This document shows positions 44,212-52,105 of a stretch of DNA of 64,000 bases, one piece after another. The translations under genes and the position numbers were made by a program. Origin of the DNA: Pseudomonas sp. B6002. Its GTDB lineage: Bacteria > Pseudomonadota > Gammaproteobacteria > Pseudomonadales > Pseudomonadaceae. The stretch lies in assembly GCF_013385985.1 (NCBI RefSeq), contig NZ_JACAOY010000006.1:588198-652197 (forward strand), in the 5' to 3' direction. Every line of letters starts with the position of its first letter. Positions within the stretch are counted from its first letter, which is position 1. A model generated the notes under the pieces. That model did not search any database and was not told where the DNA came from. It saw only the letters and a program-made list of their open reading frames with translations.

Positions 44212-45213
44212 TTAAAGGGCGTTCAAACCCTGCAACAGCGCTTTATGAAACTGGGCCGGTTCCTCCATCTGCGGCGCATGCCCCAGGCCCGGGAACTCCA
44301 CCAGGGTAGCGTGGGGGATCAGCTGTGCAGCCTGCTTGCCCAGCACGTCGTAGTGACCGAGCTTGGCCTTGACCGCTGGCGGTGCGATATCACTGCCGAT
44401 GGCGGTGGTGTCGGACGTGCCGATCAGCAGCAGGGTGGGCATCTGCAAGTCCTTGAACTCGTAGTACACCGGCTGGGTGAAGATCATGTCGTAAATCAAG
44501 GCCGAGTTCCATGCGACCAGCGTATGCCCCGGGCCTTTATTCAGGCCGGCGAGCATGTCGACCCAGCGGTCGTACTCGGGCTTCCAGCGGCCCACGTAGT
44601 AGGTGTTGAGTTCGTATTGGCGGATGCCCTCGGCGCTTAACTTGAGCTCGCGCTCGTACCACTGGTCGACGCTGCGATAGGGCACGCCGAGAGCCTTCCA
44701 GTCTTCCAGGCCGATGGGGTTGACCAGCGCCAATTGTTCGGTCTGCGCCGGGTAGAGCAGGGCGTAGCGGGTGGCGAGCATGCCGCCGGTGGAGTGGCCG
44801 ACAAGGGTGGCTTTGTGAATGCCGAGTTTTTCCAGCAGTTGGTGGGTGTTGGTGGCCAGTTGCTGGAAGCTGTATTGATAGTGCTCGGGCTTGCTGGAGG
44901 TGCAGAAGCCGATCTGGTCCGGCGCGATCACGCGGTAACCGGCATCGCTCAAGGCTTTGATTGAGTCTTGCCAGGTGGCGCCGCAGAAGTTCTTGCCGTG
45001 CATCAGCACCACACTGCGGCCGTTGGCTTTGCCCTTGGCGGGGACGTCCATATACCCCATCTGCAGGGATTTGCCCTGGGATTGGAACTGGAAGTGCTCA
45101 ACCGGATACGGGTATTGGAAGCCTTGCAGCTCGGGGCCGTAGGTGGCGGCGAAGGCGGGGGCGGCACTGGCGGTCAGCAGGCCGGCAATGCAGAAAGCGC
45201 GGATCAGAGGCAT
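44212..45213 (-). CDS. Exported alpha/beta hydrolase
   Basis: A 333-residue protein with a signal peptide (MPLIRAFCIAGLLTASAAPAFA). VVLMHGKNFCGATWQDSI is the oxyanion-hole region, VGHSTGGMLATRYAL holds the nucleophile Ser, and FPGLGHAPQMEEPAQFH the catalytic His. It acts outside the cytosol. The substrate is unknown, though esters are typical. It probably shares a transcript with the dehydrogenase gene 26 bases downstream. Confidence 0.9.
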   Translation of the reverse strand: MPLIRAFCIAGLLTASAAPAFAATYGPELQGFQYPYPVEHFQFQSQGKSLQMGYMDVPAKGKANGRSVVLMHGKNFCGATWQDSIKALSDAGYRVIAPDQIGFCTSSKPEHYQYSFQQLATNTHQLLEKLGIHKATLVGHSTGGMLATRYALLYPAQTEQLALVNPIGLEDWKALGVPYRSVDQWYERELKLSAEGIRQYELNTYYVGRWKPEYDRWVDMLAGLNKGPGHTLVAWNSALIYDMIFTQPVYYEFKDLQMPTLLLIGTSDTTAIGSDIAPPAVKAKLGHYDVLGKQAAQLIPHATLVEFPGLGHAPQMEEPAQFHKALLQGLNAL

Positions 45214-45258
45214 CGGCTGGGCTCCTAGAGAAGGTGCTCGGATGCTGTTGGGAGGCGA

Positions 45259-45702
45259 TTAAGTGGGGATTAACACCCACTGCAGGGTCAAGGCAGCGAG
45301 CACGCCGTAACGTACGCCTTTGGCGAGGGTAACCAGCAGCAAGAAACGCCACAGTGGCTCACGCATTACCCCGGCCACCAGGGTCAGTGGGTCCCCGATG
45401 ATCGGTACCCAGCTGAGCAGCAAGGTCCAATGCCCCCAGCGCTCGTAATGGTGGCGGGCCTTGCCCAATTGCTTGTCGCTCACCGGAAACCAGCGTCGGC
45501 CCTTGAAGTGCTCCACCCAACGCCCGAGCCACCAGTTCACCAGCGAGCCCAGCACGTTGCCCAGGGTCGCAACCCCCAGCAATAGCCACAGGCTGTAATG
45601 GCCGCTGAGCAGCAGGCCCACGAGCACGGCTTCCGATTGCAGGGGCAATAATGTCGCGGCGCCAAACGCCGCGAAAAACAACCCCAGGTAACCCGCGATC
45701 AT
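45259..45702 (-). CDS. YqaA-type DedA-related (VTT-fold) membrane protein
   Basis: A 147-residue membrane protein with about four hydrophobic segments. LQSEAVLVGLLLSGHYSLWLLLGVATLGNVLGSLVNWWLGRW is the family's first block, and WVPIIGDPLTLVAGVMREPLWRFLL the second, including the G-D-P reentrant-like loop. Members are related to DedA and may work as scramblases or transport lipid intermediates. Its ATG overlaps the stop of the DUF411 gene (45699-45702). Confidence 0.9.
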   Translation of the reverse strand: MIAGYLGLFFAAFGAATLLPLQSEAVLVGLLLSGHYSLWLLLGVATLGNVLGSLVNWWLGRWVEHFKGRRWFPVSDKQLGKARHHYERWGHWTLLLSWVPIIGDPLTLVAGVMREPLWRFLLLVTLAKGVRYGVLAALTLQWVLIPT

Positions 45703-46145
45703 TGCGCCGGGTAGTCAGCCACCACCACGTCGTTGCCTTCACGGGTCAGGCCGATGACTTGGAAGGCCTCGCTGCGGCCTGGGACTTCCATGCCGGGCGA
45801 ACCCATGGGCATGCCTGGGGCGGCGATGCCCAGCAGGTCATTGCGTGTGCGCAGGGCCAGGACCTGTTCGGCAGGCACGTGGCCTTCGACGAACTTGCCG
45901 TCGATCACGGCGGTATGGCACGAGCCCAGGCGCGGGGCCACGCCCAGGCGTTGTTTGACGGCGCTCATGTCGGCTTCGACATGGTCATTGACCTTGAAGC
46001 CGTTGCTTTCCAGGTGGCTGATCCATTTTTTGCAGCAGCCGCAGTTGGCGTCGCGGTGGACGTCGATGGGAATGAGGTCGGCGGCTTGGGCCAGGGTGGT
46101 GGTGAACAGGGCTGAGAGCAGAACCAGGCGCAATGGGGTTTTCAT
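45699..46145 (-). CDS. DUF411 protein, exported CGCC metal-binding
   Basis: A 148-residue periplasmic protein with a signal peptide (MKTPLRLVLLSALFTTTLAQA). DANCGCCKKWISHLESNGF is the hallmark Cys motif of DUF411, and SCHTAVIDGKFVEGHVPA follows. Such proteins are linked to copper and other metal handling. The GMPMGSPGME tail segment is Met-rich and would suit copper binding. It is translationally coupled to the YqaA gene. Confidence 0.92.
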   Translation of the reverse strand: MKTPLRLVLLSALFTTTLAQAADLIPIDVHRDANCGCCKKWISHLESNGFKVNDHVEADMSAVKQRLGVAPRLGSCHTAVIDGKFVEGHVPAEQVLALRTRNDLLGIAAPGMPMGSPGMEVPGRSEAFQVIGLTREGNDVVVADYPAQ

Positions 46146-46197
46146 AGGATCTCGCGTGCAGGAGGTGGCCGTTGGGATGGCGGGGATCATGACGACG

Positions 46198-46225
46198 TCA
46201 TCGCAGGCAAGCCAGCTCCCACAGG
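46198..46225. repeat. Solitary REP-like half-element
   Basis: TCGCAGGCAAGCCAGCTCCC followed by ACAGG is a single diverged copy of a REP sequence (the inverse of the TGTGGGAGC type). No opposite copy lies within 150 bases. Confidence 0.55.
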
Positions 46226-46254
46226 TCAGCGGGAGGCGGAGTAATGTTTCTAAA

Positions 46255-46713
46255 TTATACGAAGGCGCCGTTTTCCAGGCGGTGCTTGAGCTGGTCGAGG
46301 GCAATGCCCGACAACTCGATCATGCGCTCATGCAGGGTGGCCAGTTGCAGCTCGGTCTCGTAGGTCAGCACACGCTTGAACAGGGTGCCACCGCGATGGG
46401 GCTGCAGGAAATAATGGATGGAACCGTCCACGGCCAGGGAGGTGAACACGGTCTTGAACTCGCCGGGGCGCCGAGCGATCTGCACGCGGTAGCTCATGGG
46501 GACGCGTACGCCCAGCAGGTCGATGATTTCGGTAAACCGCGCGCCCGCAGGGAGCGAGCCGGTGGTGCCGGTGTCGGCACTCAGGGACGTGGGGTGCCAC
46601 TCGTGCCAGCGGTCGGGCTGGGTCACGTAGTCATAAACGGCATCGATGGGGGCCTGGATAAAGCGTTCCTGACTGATCCGCTCCAAGCGGACCGATTGCT
46701 CGGCAGCGCGCAT
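46255..46713 (-). CDS. SRPBCC-family polyketide cyclase/dehydrase-like protein
   Basis: A 152-residue protein with the START/SRPBCC pattern: ISQERFIQAPIDAVYDYVTQPDRWHEWHPTS at the N-terminus and a C-terminal long helix (LATLHERMIELSGIALDQLKHRLEN). These proteins form a hydrophobic pocket and bind lipids or polyketide-like ligands; most have no assigned reaction. It sits between the DUF411 gene and a chemoreceptor gene. Confidence 0.85.
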   Translation of the reverse strand: MRAAEQSVRLERISQERFIQAPIDAVYDYVTQPDRWHEWHPTSLSADTGTTGSLPAGARFTEIIDLLGVRVPMSYRVQIARRPGEFKTVFTSLAVDGSIHYFLQPHRGGTLFKRVLTYETELQLATLHERMIELSGIALDQLKHRLENGAFV

Positions 46714-46794
46714 GGCACACCTCCTGTGTGACGACTAGGAAATGTCAGAATAGTCCTACTCCCGCGCTTTGCACGGGAGCCTCCAGGCAATTGA

Positions 46795-48789
46795 TCAACG
46801 GACTTTGAAGCGGCTCATCAGGGCAATCACCCGGCCATTGGCGTCCAGCAGGCTCTGGGTGTTGGTTTCGGTGGCATGGCCGCTGTGCACCAGCTCTTCG
46901 ACCATTTGTCGGATCTGCACCATGCTGCGGTTGATCTCCTCGGTCACCGCGCTCTGTTGCTCGGCGGCCGTGGCGATCTGGGTGCTGAGGTTGTTGATGT
47001 GGCTGACCGAGCCGGCCATCTCATCCAGGCCGGTGTTCACCCGCGCCGTCGCATCCGCCGCCGACTGGCAACTGGCCTGGGTGTTTTCCATGGCGGCCAC
47101 CGACGAACTTACGCCGGTGGTCAAGCGCGCCAGCATTTCGTTGATCTGCGACGTGCTGGCCTGGGTGCGTGCCGCCAGGGCGCGTACTTCGTCGGCCACC
47201 ACCGCAAACCCACGGCCTTGTTCGCCGGCGCGTGCTGCCTCGATGGCGGCGTTGAGCGCCAACAGGTTGGTCTGGCCGGCAATCGCGCCGATCACGCCGA
47301 GGGTTTCGGTGATACGTGCAGCGTCCTGGCGCATGTTTTCCACGGTGTGGGTGGCGCTGGAGACTTCGCCGATCAACGCGCTGACGCTGGTGGAGGCTTC
47401 ACCCACCACCACGCGGGAGCGGTCGGCGTGCTCGTTGGCGCGCTGGGTGAAGGCGGCGGTTTCGGCGGCATTTTGCGCCACGGTCTCGGCGGTGGAGCTC
47501 ATTTCGGTGATGGCGGTGACGGTCTGGTCGGTTTCCGAGGCGTGGCGCACCAGGATCCGGTTGGTCTGCGCCGAGACCTGTTGCAGCTGCTCGAGGCCCG
47601 ACGACATGGCGCCAGTGGCCTGGGTCACTTCGCCGATCATGTTTTGCAGGTAGACGATAAAGCGGTTGACTGAATGGCCGATGGCGCCCAACTCGTCTTC
47701 CGCACGGATGGTGATACGCCGTGTCAGGTCCGCATCACCGGCCGACAGCGCGTCAATGTTGGTCTTCAGCGACTTCATGCGCTGCACCAGTTGACGAATC
47801 GCGTACACCGCGAGGAGCACCAGCAGCAACACCATCGGAATTTGCAGCAGGGCTAGGGTGCCGAGGACATCGTCGCGCTGGGCGGTGATCAACGAGGTGG
47901 GCAGGGCAGTGGCAAGGAACCACGGGGTGCCTTCGATCGGGCGCAGGTAGAAGGTGCTGGCCACGCCGCCGTTGTCGAACTCACTGCGTTGCAGCCCCTG
48001 GTCACGGTGGGCCAGGGCTTTGCTGACCTGCGCGGCAAACGCCGAACTGCCGGCCAGTTCGCTGATGTTTTTCAACACCACCGGGCCATTGATGCGCGAG
48101 CTGTTGCTGATGATCTTGCCGTCGCCTTCGACGATGAGCATCTGGCCGCCGATGTCTTTTTCCTTGCTGGCCACCAGTTCATTGAAGAAACCCAGGGTCA
48201 CGTCGATGGTGGCCACACCGTAGGCCGCACCGTCGCGCTGGATCGCCATGGCGCAGTTGGTGCGCGGCTCCTGGCTGGCGTCATCCTTGTAGGCCGCAGC
48301 CCAGGCACACTGGCCGCGTGGCGAGGCGAGGCCGCCTTTGTACCAGCTCTGGTCGTAGTAGTTGGGGGCGGCGTCGCTGTTCCAGAAGGTGTTCACCGTC
48401 AGCTTGCCCGAGGCATCGCGGTGCCAGAACGTGCTGTGCTTGTTGCGCCCCGGGGTGCGCTGGTTCGGCAACGGCCAGATCCCGCCACCGAAGACTTTCA
48501 GCTCGCCATACTGGTCCACCAGGCCCGGCAGGACCTTGTCGATGGCATCGCTGTCGAGCAGGGGAATGGTCTGGGTGATGCTGCGTTGCTGGGCTTGAAC
48601 CTTGTTCAATTCGCCCTTGATCTGTTCGGCCACCTCGGCGATGCGGTTGAGCACCACCTGTTCTTCGGTGTGGCGCAGCGTGGGCGCGACCAACTGGCCG
48701 ATACCCACTACGGTCAACACGAATAACACCAGGACGAACAGCACCAGAAACAGGGTATAGCGGGCTTGGATGGAGCGCAGTGGGGGCAT
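46795..48789 (-). CDS. Methyl-accepting chemotaxis protein with periplasmic dCache-type sensor
   Basis: A 664-residue chemoreceptor. A membrane segment (about residues 11-33) is followed by a periplasmic dCache-like domain of roughly 270 residues ([25 protein letters not shown], then [11 protein letters not shown], then [14 protein letters not shown]), a second membrane segment near 320 and a HAMP domain. The signalling tip [20 protein letters not shown] and a complete coiled coil follow. The sensor type binds small ligands such as amino acids. It is intact, unlike the receptor at 18361-19854. The ligand is unknown. Confidence 0.95.
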   Translation of the reverse strand: MPPLRSIQARYTLFLVLFVLVLFVLTVVGIGQLVAPTLRHTEEQVVLNRIAEVAEQIKGELNKVQAQQRSITQTIPLLDSDAIDKVLPGLVDQYGELKVFGGGIWPLPNQRTPGRNKHSTFWHRDASGKLTVNTFWNSDAAPNYYDQSWYKGGLASPRGQCAWAAAYKDDASQEPRTNCAMAIQRDGAAYGVATIDVTLGFFNELVASKEKDIGGQMLIVEGDGKIISNSSRINGPVVLKNISELAGSSAFAAQVSKALAHRDQGLQRSEFDNGGVASTFYLRPIEGTPWFLATALPTSLITAQRDDVLGTLALLQIPMVLLLVLLAVYAIRQLVQRMKSLKTNIDALSAGDADLTRRITIRAEDELGAIGHSVNRFIVYLQNMIGEVTQATGAMSSGLEQLQQVSAQTNRILVRHASETDQTVTAITEMSSTAETVAQNAAETAAFTQRANEHADRSRVVVGEASTSVSALIGEVSSATHTVENMRQDAARITETLGVIGAIAGQTNLLALNAAIEAARAGEQGRGFAVVADEVRALAARTQASTSQINEMLARLTTGVSSSVAAMENTQASCQSAADATARVNTGLDEMAGSVSHINNLSTQIATAAEQQSAVTEEINRSMVQIRQMVEELVHSGHATETNTQSLLDANGRVIALMSRFKVR

Positions 48790-48923
48790 GGGGTCGTCCT
48801 TACGAAGCGTTTATGACCGACTTGGCTTTGTTAGAGCTTCGTAGGGCTATCGGCTTGGCAGGACGGAGCTTTAGGTACGATCGTGCAAGAAAATGCGGGC
48901 GCCGTTGGCCGGCGCCCCACGGG

Positions 48924-49919
48924 TCAGATATCCAGCATCGCCATGACCGCTTCGGGGTAGCGCAGGCCGGCGGTAGCGTTGGCGGGGAAGATCGTTTCGA
49001 GCGCCGCCAACTCAGCCGGGTTGAGGCGGATGGACACGGCGGCCACGTTTTCTTCCAGGTATTTGCGTTGCTTGGTCCCGGGGATCGGAAGGATGAATTC
49101 GCCCTGGGCCAGCACCCACGCCAACGCGAGTTGCCCGGCTGTCACGCCTTTATCGGCGGCCAGTGCCTGCACCTGTTTCACCAGCAGCAGGTTCTTTGCA
49201 AAGTTCTCGCCCTGGAAGCGCGGGCTGAGGCGGCGGTAGTCATCGGCGGCAAAGTCGTCCGGGCTTTTCAGGGCGCCGGTCAGGAAGCCCCGGCCAAGTG
49301 GGCTGTAGGGCACAAAGGCGATGCCCAGGCGTTGGCAGGCGGCGAGGCAGCCGTTTTCCTGCTGGTCGCGGCTCCACAGCGAGAACTCGCTTTGCAGGGC
49401 GCTGATGGGGTGCACTTTATGCGCTCGCTCCAGAGTGGCGGCGGACGCTTCGCTCAGGCCCAGGTAGCGCACTTTGCCTTGTTTCACCAGGTCGGCCATG
49501 GCGCCGACGGTTTCTTCGATGGCTACTTCCGGGTCGATACGGTGCTGGTAATAAAGGTCGAGCGTCTCGATGCCAAGGCGGCGCAGGGTGCCGTCGATTG
49601 CAGTGCGGATGTACTCGGGTCGGCCATTCACGCCGCGCAGTGCCGGGTTGGCCGGGTCGCGCACGATGCCGAACTTGCTGGCCAGGAACACCTGGTCACG
49701 CTTTCCGGCGATGGCCTGGCCGATCAGTTGCTCGTTGGTGTGGGGGCCGTAGATGTCGGCGGTATCGAGAAAATTGACCCCCAGTTCCAGCGCGCGGTGC
49801 AGGGTGGCGGTGGCCTCTTGGGTGTCGGCGCCGGTGGTGTAGAAGTCGGTCATGCCCATGCAGCCGAGGCCGATGGCGCTGACGTGGGGACCGTTTGTTC
49901 CGAGTTGACGAGTGTGCAT
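48924..49919 (-). CDS. Aldo/keto reductase
   Basis: A 331-residue NADPH-dependent reductase. [12 protein letters not shown] opens the barrel, DTADIYGPH carries the catalytic Tyr, LASKFGIV the catalytic Lys, and [10 protein letters not shown] the His. The C-terminal [16 protein letters not shown] is the cofactor region. It is the family of broad aldehyde and quinone reductases. A LysR-type gene lies divergently 117 bases away and probably regulates it. Confidence 0.95.
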   Translation of the reverse strand: MHTRQLGTNGPHVSAIGLGCMGMTDFYTTGADTQEATATLHRALELGVNFLDTADIYGPHTNEQLIGQAIAGKRDQVFLASKFGIVRDPANPALRGVNGRPEYIRTAIDGTLRRLGIETLDLYYQHRIDPEVAIEETVGAMADLVKQGKVRYLGLSEASAATLERAHKVHPISALQSEFSLWSRDQQENGCLAACQRLGIAFVPYSPLGRGFLTGALKSPDDFAADDYRRLSPRFQGENFAKNLLLVKQVQALAADKGVTAGQLALAWVLAQGEFILPIPGTKQRKYLEENVAAVSIRLNPAELAALETIFPANATAGLRYPEAVMAMLDI

Positions 49920-50036
49920 GGGTACAGCTCCTGGGTGAGTAGGCGCCCATTGTCATCCTCGACAAAACTGCGATAAACCGGCTAAAAGCACTATCACTGT
50001 TTGTAATTTCTAAATAATCGCCCCGGGAGCCTGCCT

Positions 50037-50948
50037 TTGGACCGATTCAACGCCATGCGTGTGTTTACCCGAATTGTCGAGTTGGGCGGGTTTGCCAAGG
50101 CGGCCGACAGCCTGCAGTTGCCGCGTGCCTCGGTGACCATCCTGATCAAGCAGTTGGAAGCGCACTTGGGCGTGCAATTGCTGCAACGCACCACGCGCCA
50201 GGTCAGTCCTACGCCGGATGGCGCCGCTTACTACCAGCGCTGCGTGCAATTGCTGACGGACCTGGAAGAAACCGAGGCGGTATTTTCCACCCATCGCCAG
50301 AACCCACGGGGTACCCTGAGTATTGATATGCCATCGGGGATTGGGCGGCTGATCGTGATTCCGGCATTGCCGATGTTTACGGCGCGCTACCCGCAGATCG
50401 AGCTGGAAATCGGCCTCAACGACCGCCCCGTGGACTTGATCCGTGAAGGCGTCGATTGCGTGCTGCGCGGAGGCTTGGCCCTGGATGAGTCGCTGGTGGC
50501 GCGGCCCTTGGCGATGATGGACCAGTTGACCCTGGCCAGTCCTGGCTACCTTGAGCGTTTTGGCGTGCCCGAGACACTGGAAGCATTGGCCGGGCACCAG
50601 ATGGTCGAGTACGTCTCCAGCGCCAGTGGCAAACGTTTTGGCCTGGAGTTTCAGGTGGGTGCTGAATTACGCGAGGTCAATTTGGCCAAGCAGGTGGCGG
50701 TGAACAGCTCTGACGGCTACTTCTGTGCCTGCGAGGCCGGGTTCGGCCTGATCCAGGCGCCGCATTATCACGCGATGCGGCAATTGGCGGCTGGCACATT
50801 GGTGGCGGTGCTACCCCAGTTGCCGGTGCCGAAGATGGCACTCACCGCCCTGTACCCGCCGCATCGGCAATTGTCACAGCGGGTCAGGGTGTTCGTGGAT
50901 TGGTTGGTGGAGCTATGCGCTCAGCCCGGCACTGGGTTGCGACGCTAA
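50037..50948 (+). CDS. LysR-family transcriptional regulator
   Basis: A 303-residue regulator starting at TTG with GGGAG upstream (MDRFNAMRVFTRIVELGGFAKAADSL). The helix-turn-helix (FAKAADSLQLPRASVTILIKQLEAHLG) is at residues 20-50. The rest is the effector domain (GTLSIDMPSGIGRLIVIPALPMFTARYPQIELEIGLNDRPVDLIREGVDCVLRGG). It is the kind of regulator often divergent from aldo/keto reductase genes. The inducer is unknown. Confidence 0.93.
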   Translation: MDRFNAMRVFTRIVELGGFAKAADSLQLPRASVTILIKQLEAHLGVQLLQRTTRQVSPTPDGAAYYQRCVQLLTDLEETEAVFSTHRQNPRGTLSIDMPSGIGRLIVIPALPMFTARYPQIELEIGLNDRPVDLIREGVDCVLRGGLALDESLVARPLAMMDQLTLASPGYLERFGVPETLEALAGHQMVEYVSSASGKRFGLEFQVGAELREVNLAKQVAVNSSDGYFCACEAGFGLIQAPHYHAMRQLAAGTLVAVLPQLPVPKMALTALYPPHRQLSQRVRVFVDWLVELCAQPGTGLRR

Positions 50949-50963
50949 ATCGCTGTCAGTGGA

Positions 50964-51104
50964 TCAGCGACGTTCGTAACCGTGACCGCCGTCATCGTAA
51001 CGGTGGTCATGCCAGCCGCCACCGCCGCCATGCGGGAAGAAGAAGCAGCCGCTCATGCTCAGCATGATCAGCAATGGAATCAGCAGTGTGATTCGACGCA
51101 ACAT
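50964..51104 (-). CDS. 46-residue lipoprotein with His/Gly-rich tail
   Basis: A short gene with a ribosome binding site GAGGA about 9 bases before the ATG at 51104. The protein is MLRRITLLIPLLIMLSMSGC followed by FFFPHGGGGGWHDHRYDDGGHGYERR. The SMSGC segment is a good lipobox (Cys20). The mature part is only 27 residues and His/Gly/Asp-rich, which hints at metal binding. No family name is known to me. Confidence 0.7.
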   Translation of the reverse strand: MLRRITLLIPLLIMLSMSGCFFFPHGGGGGWHDHRYDDGGHGYERR

Positions 51105-51290
51105 TTGAAAATCCTCAAGGGTACACACAAGGTCAGTCAGGCAAGCTCAATCAGGCTTGGAACAAGCCAAAGTTTTACATCGCCTGTAACATAGGACCCT
51201 GCCGACCCCCGTCCATCCCCGTAACCGGGTATGTGCTTGGCATGTTCGGCGATACAAAGTGGATACATCTATCAGGTTCAGGAACCCGTC

Positions 51291-51485
51291 ATGACTCAAA
51301 AGCAGCGTTTGAAATATTCGATTCTGATTGCCCTGTCGGTACTGGCGATCATGTTTGGCCTGTCCTACCTGCAGAACACCGGCGTGATCAGCGAGAAAAC
51401 CTTCCAGTACATCGCCATTGCCGTGGCGGTGATCGTGGTGGTGATCAACGGCATCATGCGCCGCAAGGTCAAGCCGCATTTCTGA
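51291..51485 (+). CDS. Small membrane protein, 64 residues
   Basis: A 64-residue protein with two hydrophobic segments (YSILIALSVLAIMFGLSYL and YIAIAVAVIVVVINGIM) and basic ends. AGGAA lies 6 bases before the ATG at 51291. It is probably an inner-membrane protein of two passes. Function is unknown. Its stop is just before the stop of the convergent Fur-like gene. Confidence 0.7.
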   Translation: MTQKQRLKYSILIALSVLAIMFGLSYLQNTGVISEKTFQYIAIAVAVIVVVINGIMRRKVKPHF

Positions 51486-51486
51486 T

Positions 51487-51867
51487 TCAGGCGCGACCTT
51501 CCAGTACTTTGGCAGCCTCTTCATGGAGGCTGTAGCTTTTATCGGCATTGAGGGTGATCACGCCTTCGCTGCACAGGCGCTTGAGCACTTCGCGCACGCT
51601 GAGAAACGACAACGGAATGCCCAGTTCCAGCAAATGGCTGTGCACGCCGCGCACCCCCAGGGTGCGCTGGTTGTCGGCGGCGGTGAGCAGGGCGTCGATA
51701 ACCTTCAGCCGAATCAGGCTGGTGCGCAAACCGAAACACTTGAGCAAATGGCGAATCCGCTGGTTGCCTTGCTGTTCGGGCGCTTTGCCGAACGCATGTG
51801 TGCCGTTGCCAAAGTTGGCATCGGCAGTCGGTGAATGTCCGTCCGTGGGCAGTTGCGAGTTGTACAT
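51487..51867 (-). CDS. Fur-like winged-helix protein lacking the metal-binding domain
   Basis: A 126-residue protein with an N-terminal leader of about 35 residues, followed by a winged helix (LLKCFGLRTSLIRLKVIDALLTAA, LGVRGVHSHLLELGIPLSFLSVREVLKRLCSEGVI). This matches the DNA-binding half of Fur/Zur regulators. The C-terminal dimerisation domain with the His/Cys metal ligands is absent, so it cannot act as a classical ferric uptake regulator. AAGGAG lies upstream at good spacing. Divergent from pvdQ, an iron-controlled gene. Confidence 0.7.
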   Translation of the reverse strand: MYNSQLPTDGHSPTADANFGNGTHAFGKAPEQQGNQRIRHLLKCFGLRTSLIRLKVIDALLTAADNQRTLGVRGVHSHLLELGIPLSFLSVREVLKRLCSEGVITLNADKSYSLHEEAAKVLEGRA

Positions 51868-52024
51868 GCAAAAAACTCCTTATCAGAGCCTGATCAGGAA
51901 AATGATGGCGCTCTTATTAAGTAAGACGTATGAGCGACAGAAATCATGAAGTCCCGGATGTAGAAATTTTGTCGGTATCCGGTTTGTCACCTTGTGGTTG
52001 CCCTAAATAAACATGCCCGCCCGC

Positions 52025-52048
52025 TAAATTATTCCCGACTCATTGCGT
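52025..52048 (+). promoter_or_regulatory. PvdS-type iron-starvation promoter of pvdQ
   Basis: TAAAT at 52025-52029 and CGT at 52046-52048 are separated by exactly 16 bases, the consensus of the PvdS-dependent (iron starvation) promoter TAAAT-N16-CGT. It is 57 bases upstream of the pvdQ GTG start. Together with the gene identity this supports pyoverdine-linked, iron-repressed transcription. It also argues against a start at 52043, which would lie inside the promoter. Confidence 0.8.
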
Positions 52049-52105
52049 CCTTACGGTGGGGTAGTTACCCCTCGTGAGGGTGTTCAATTTGACGGTGGAG
52101 TCGGC

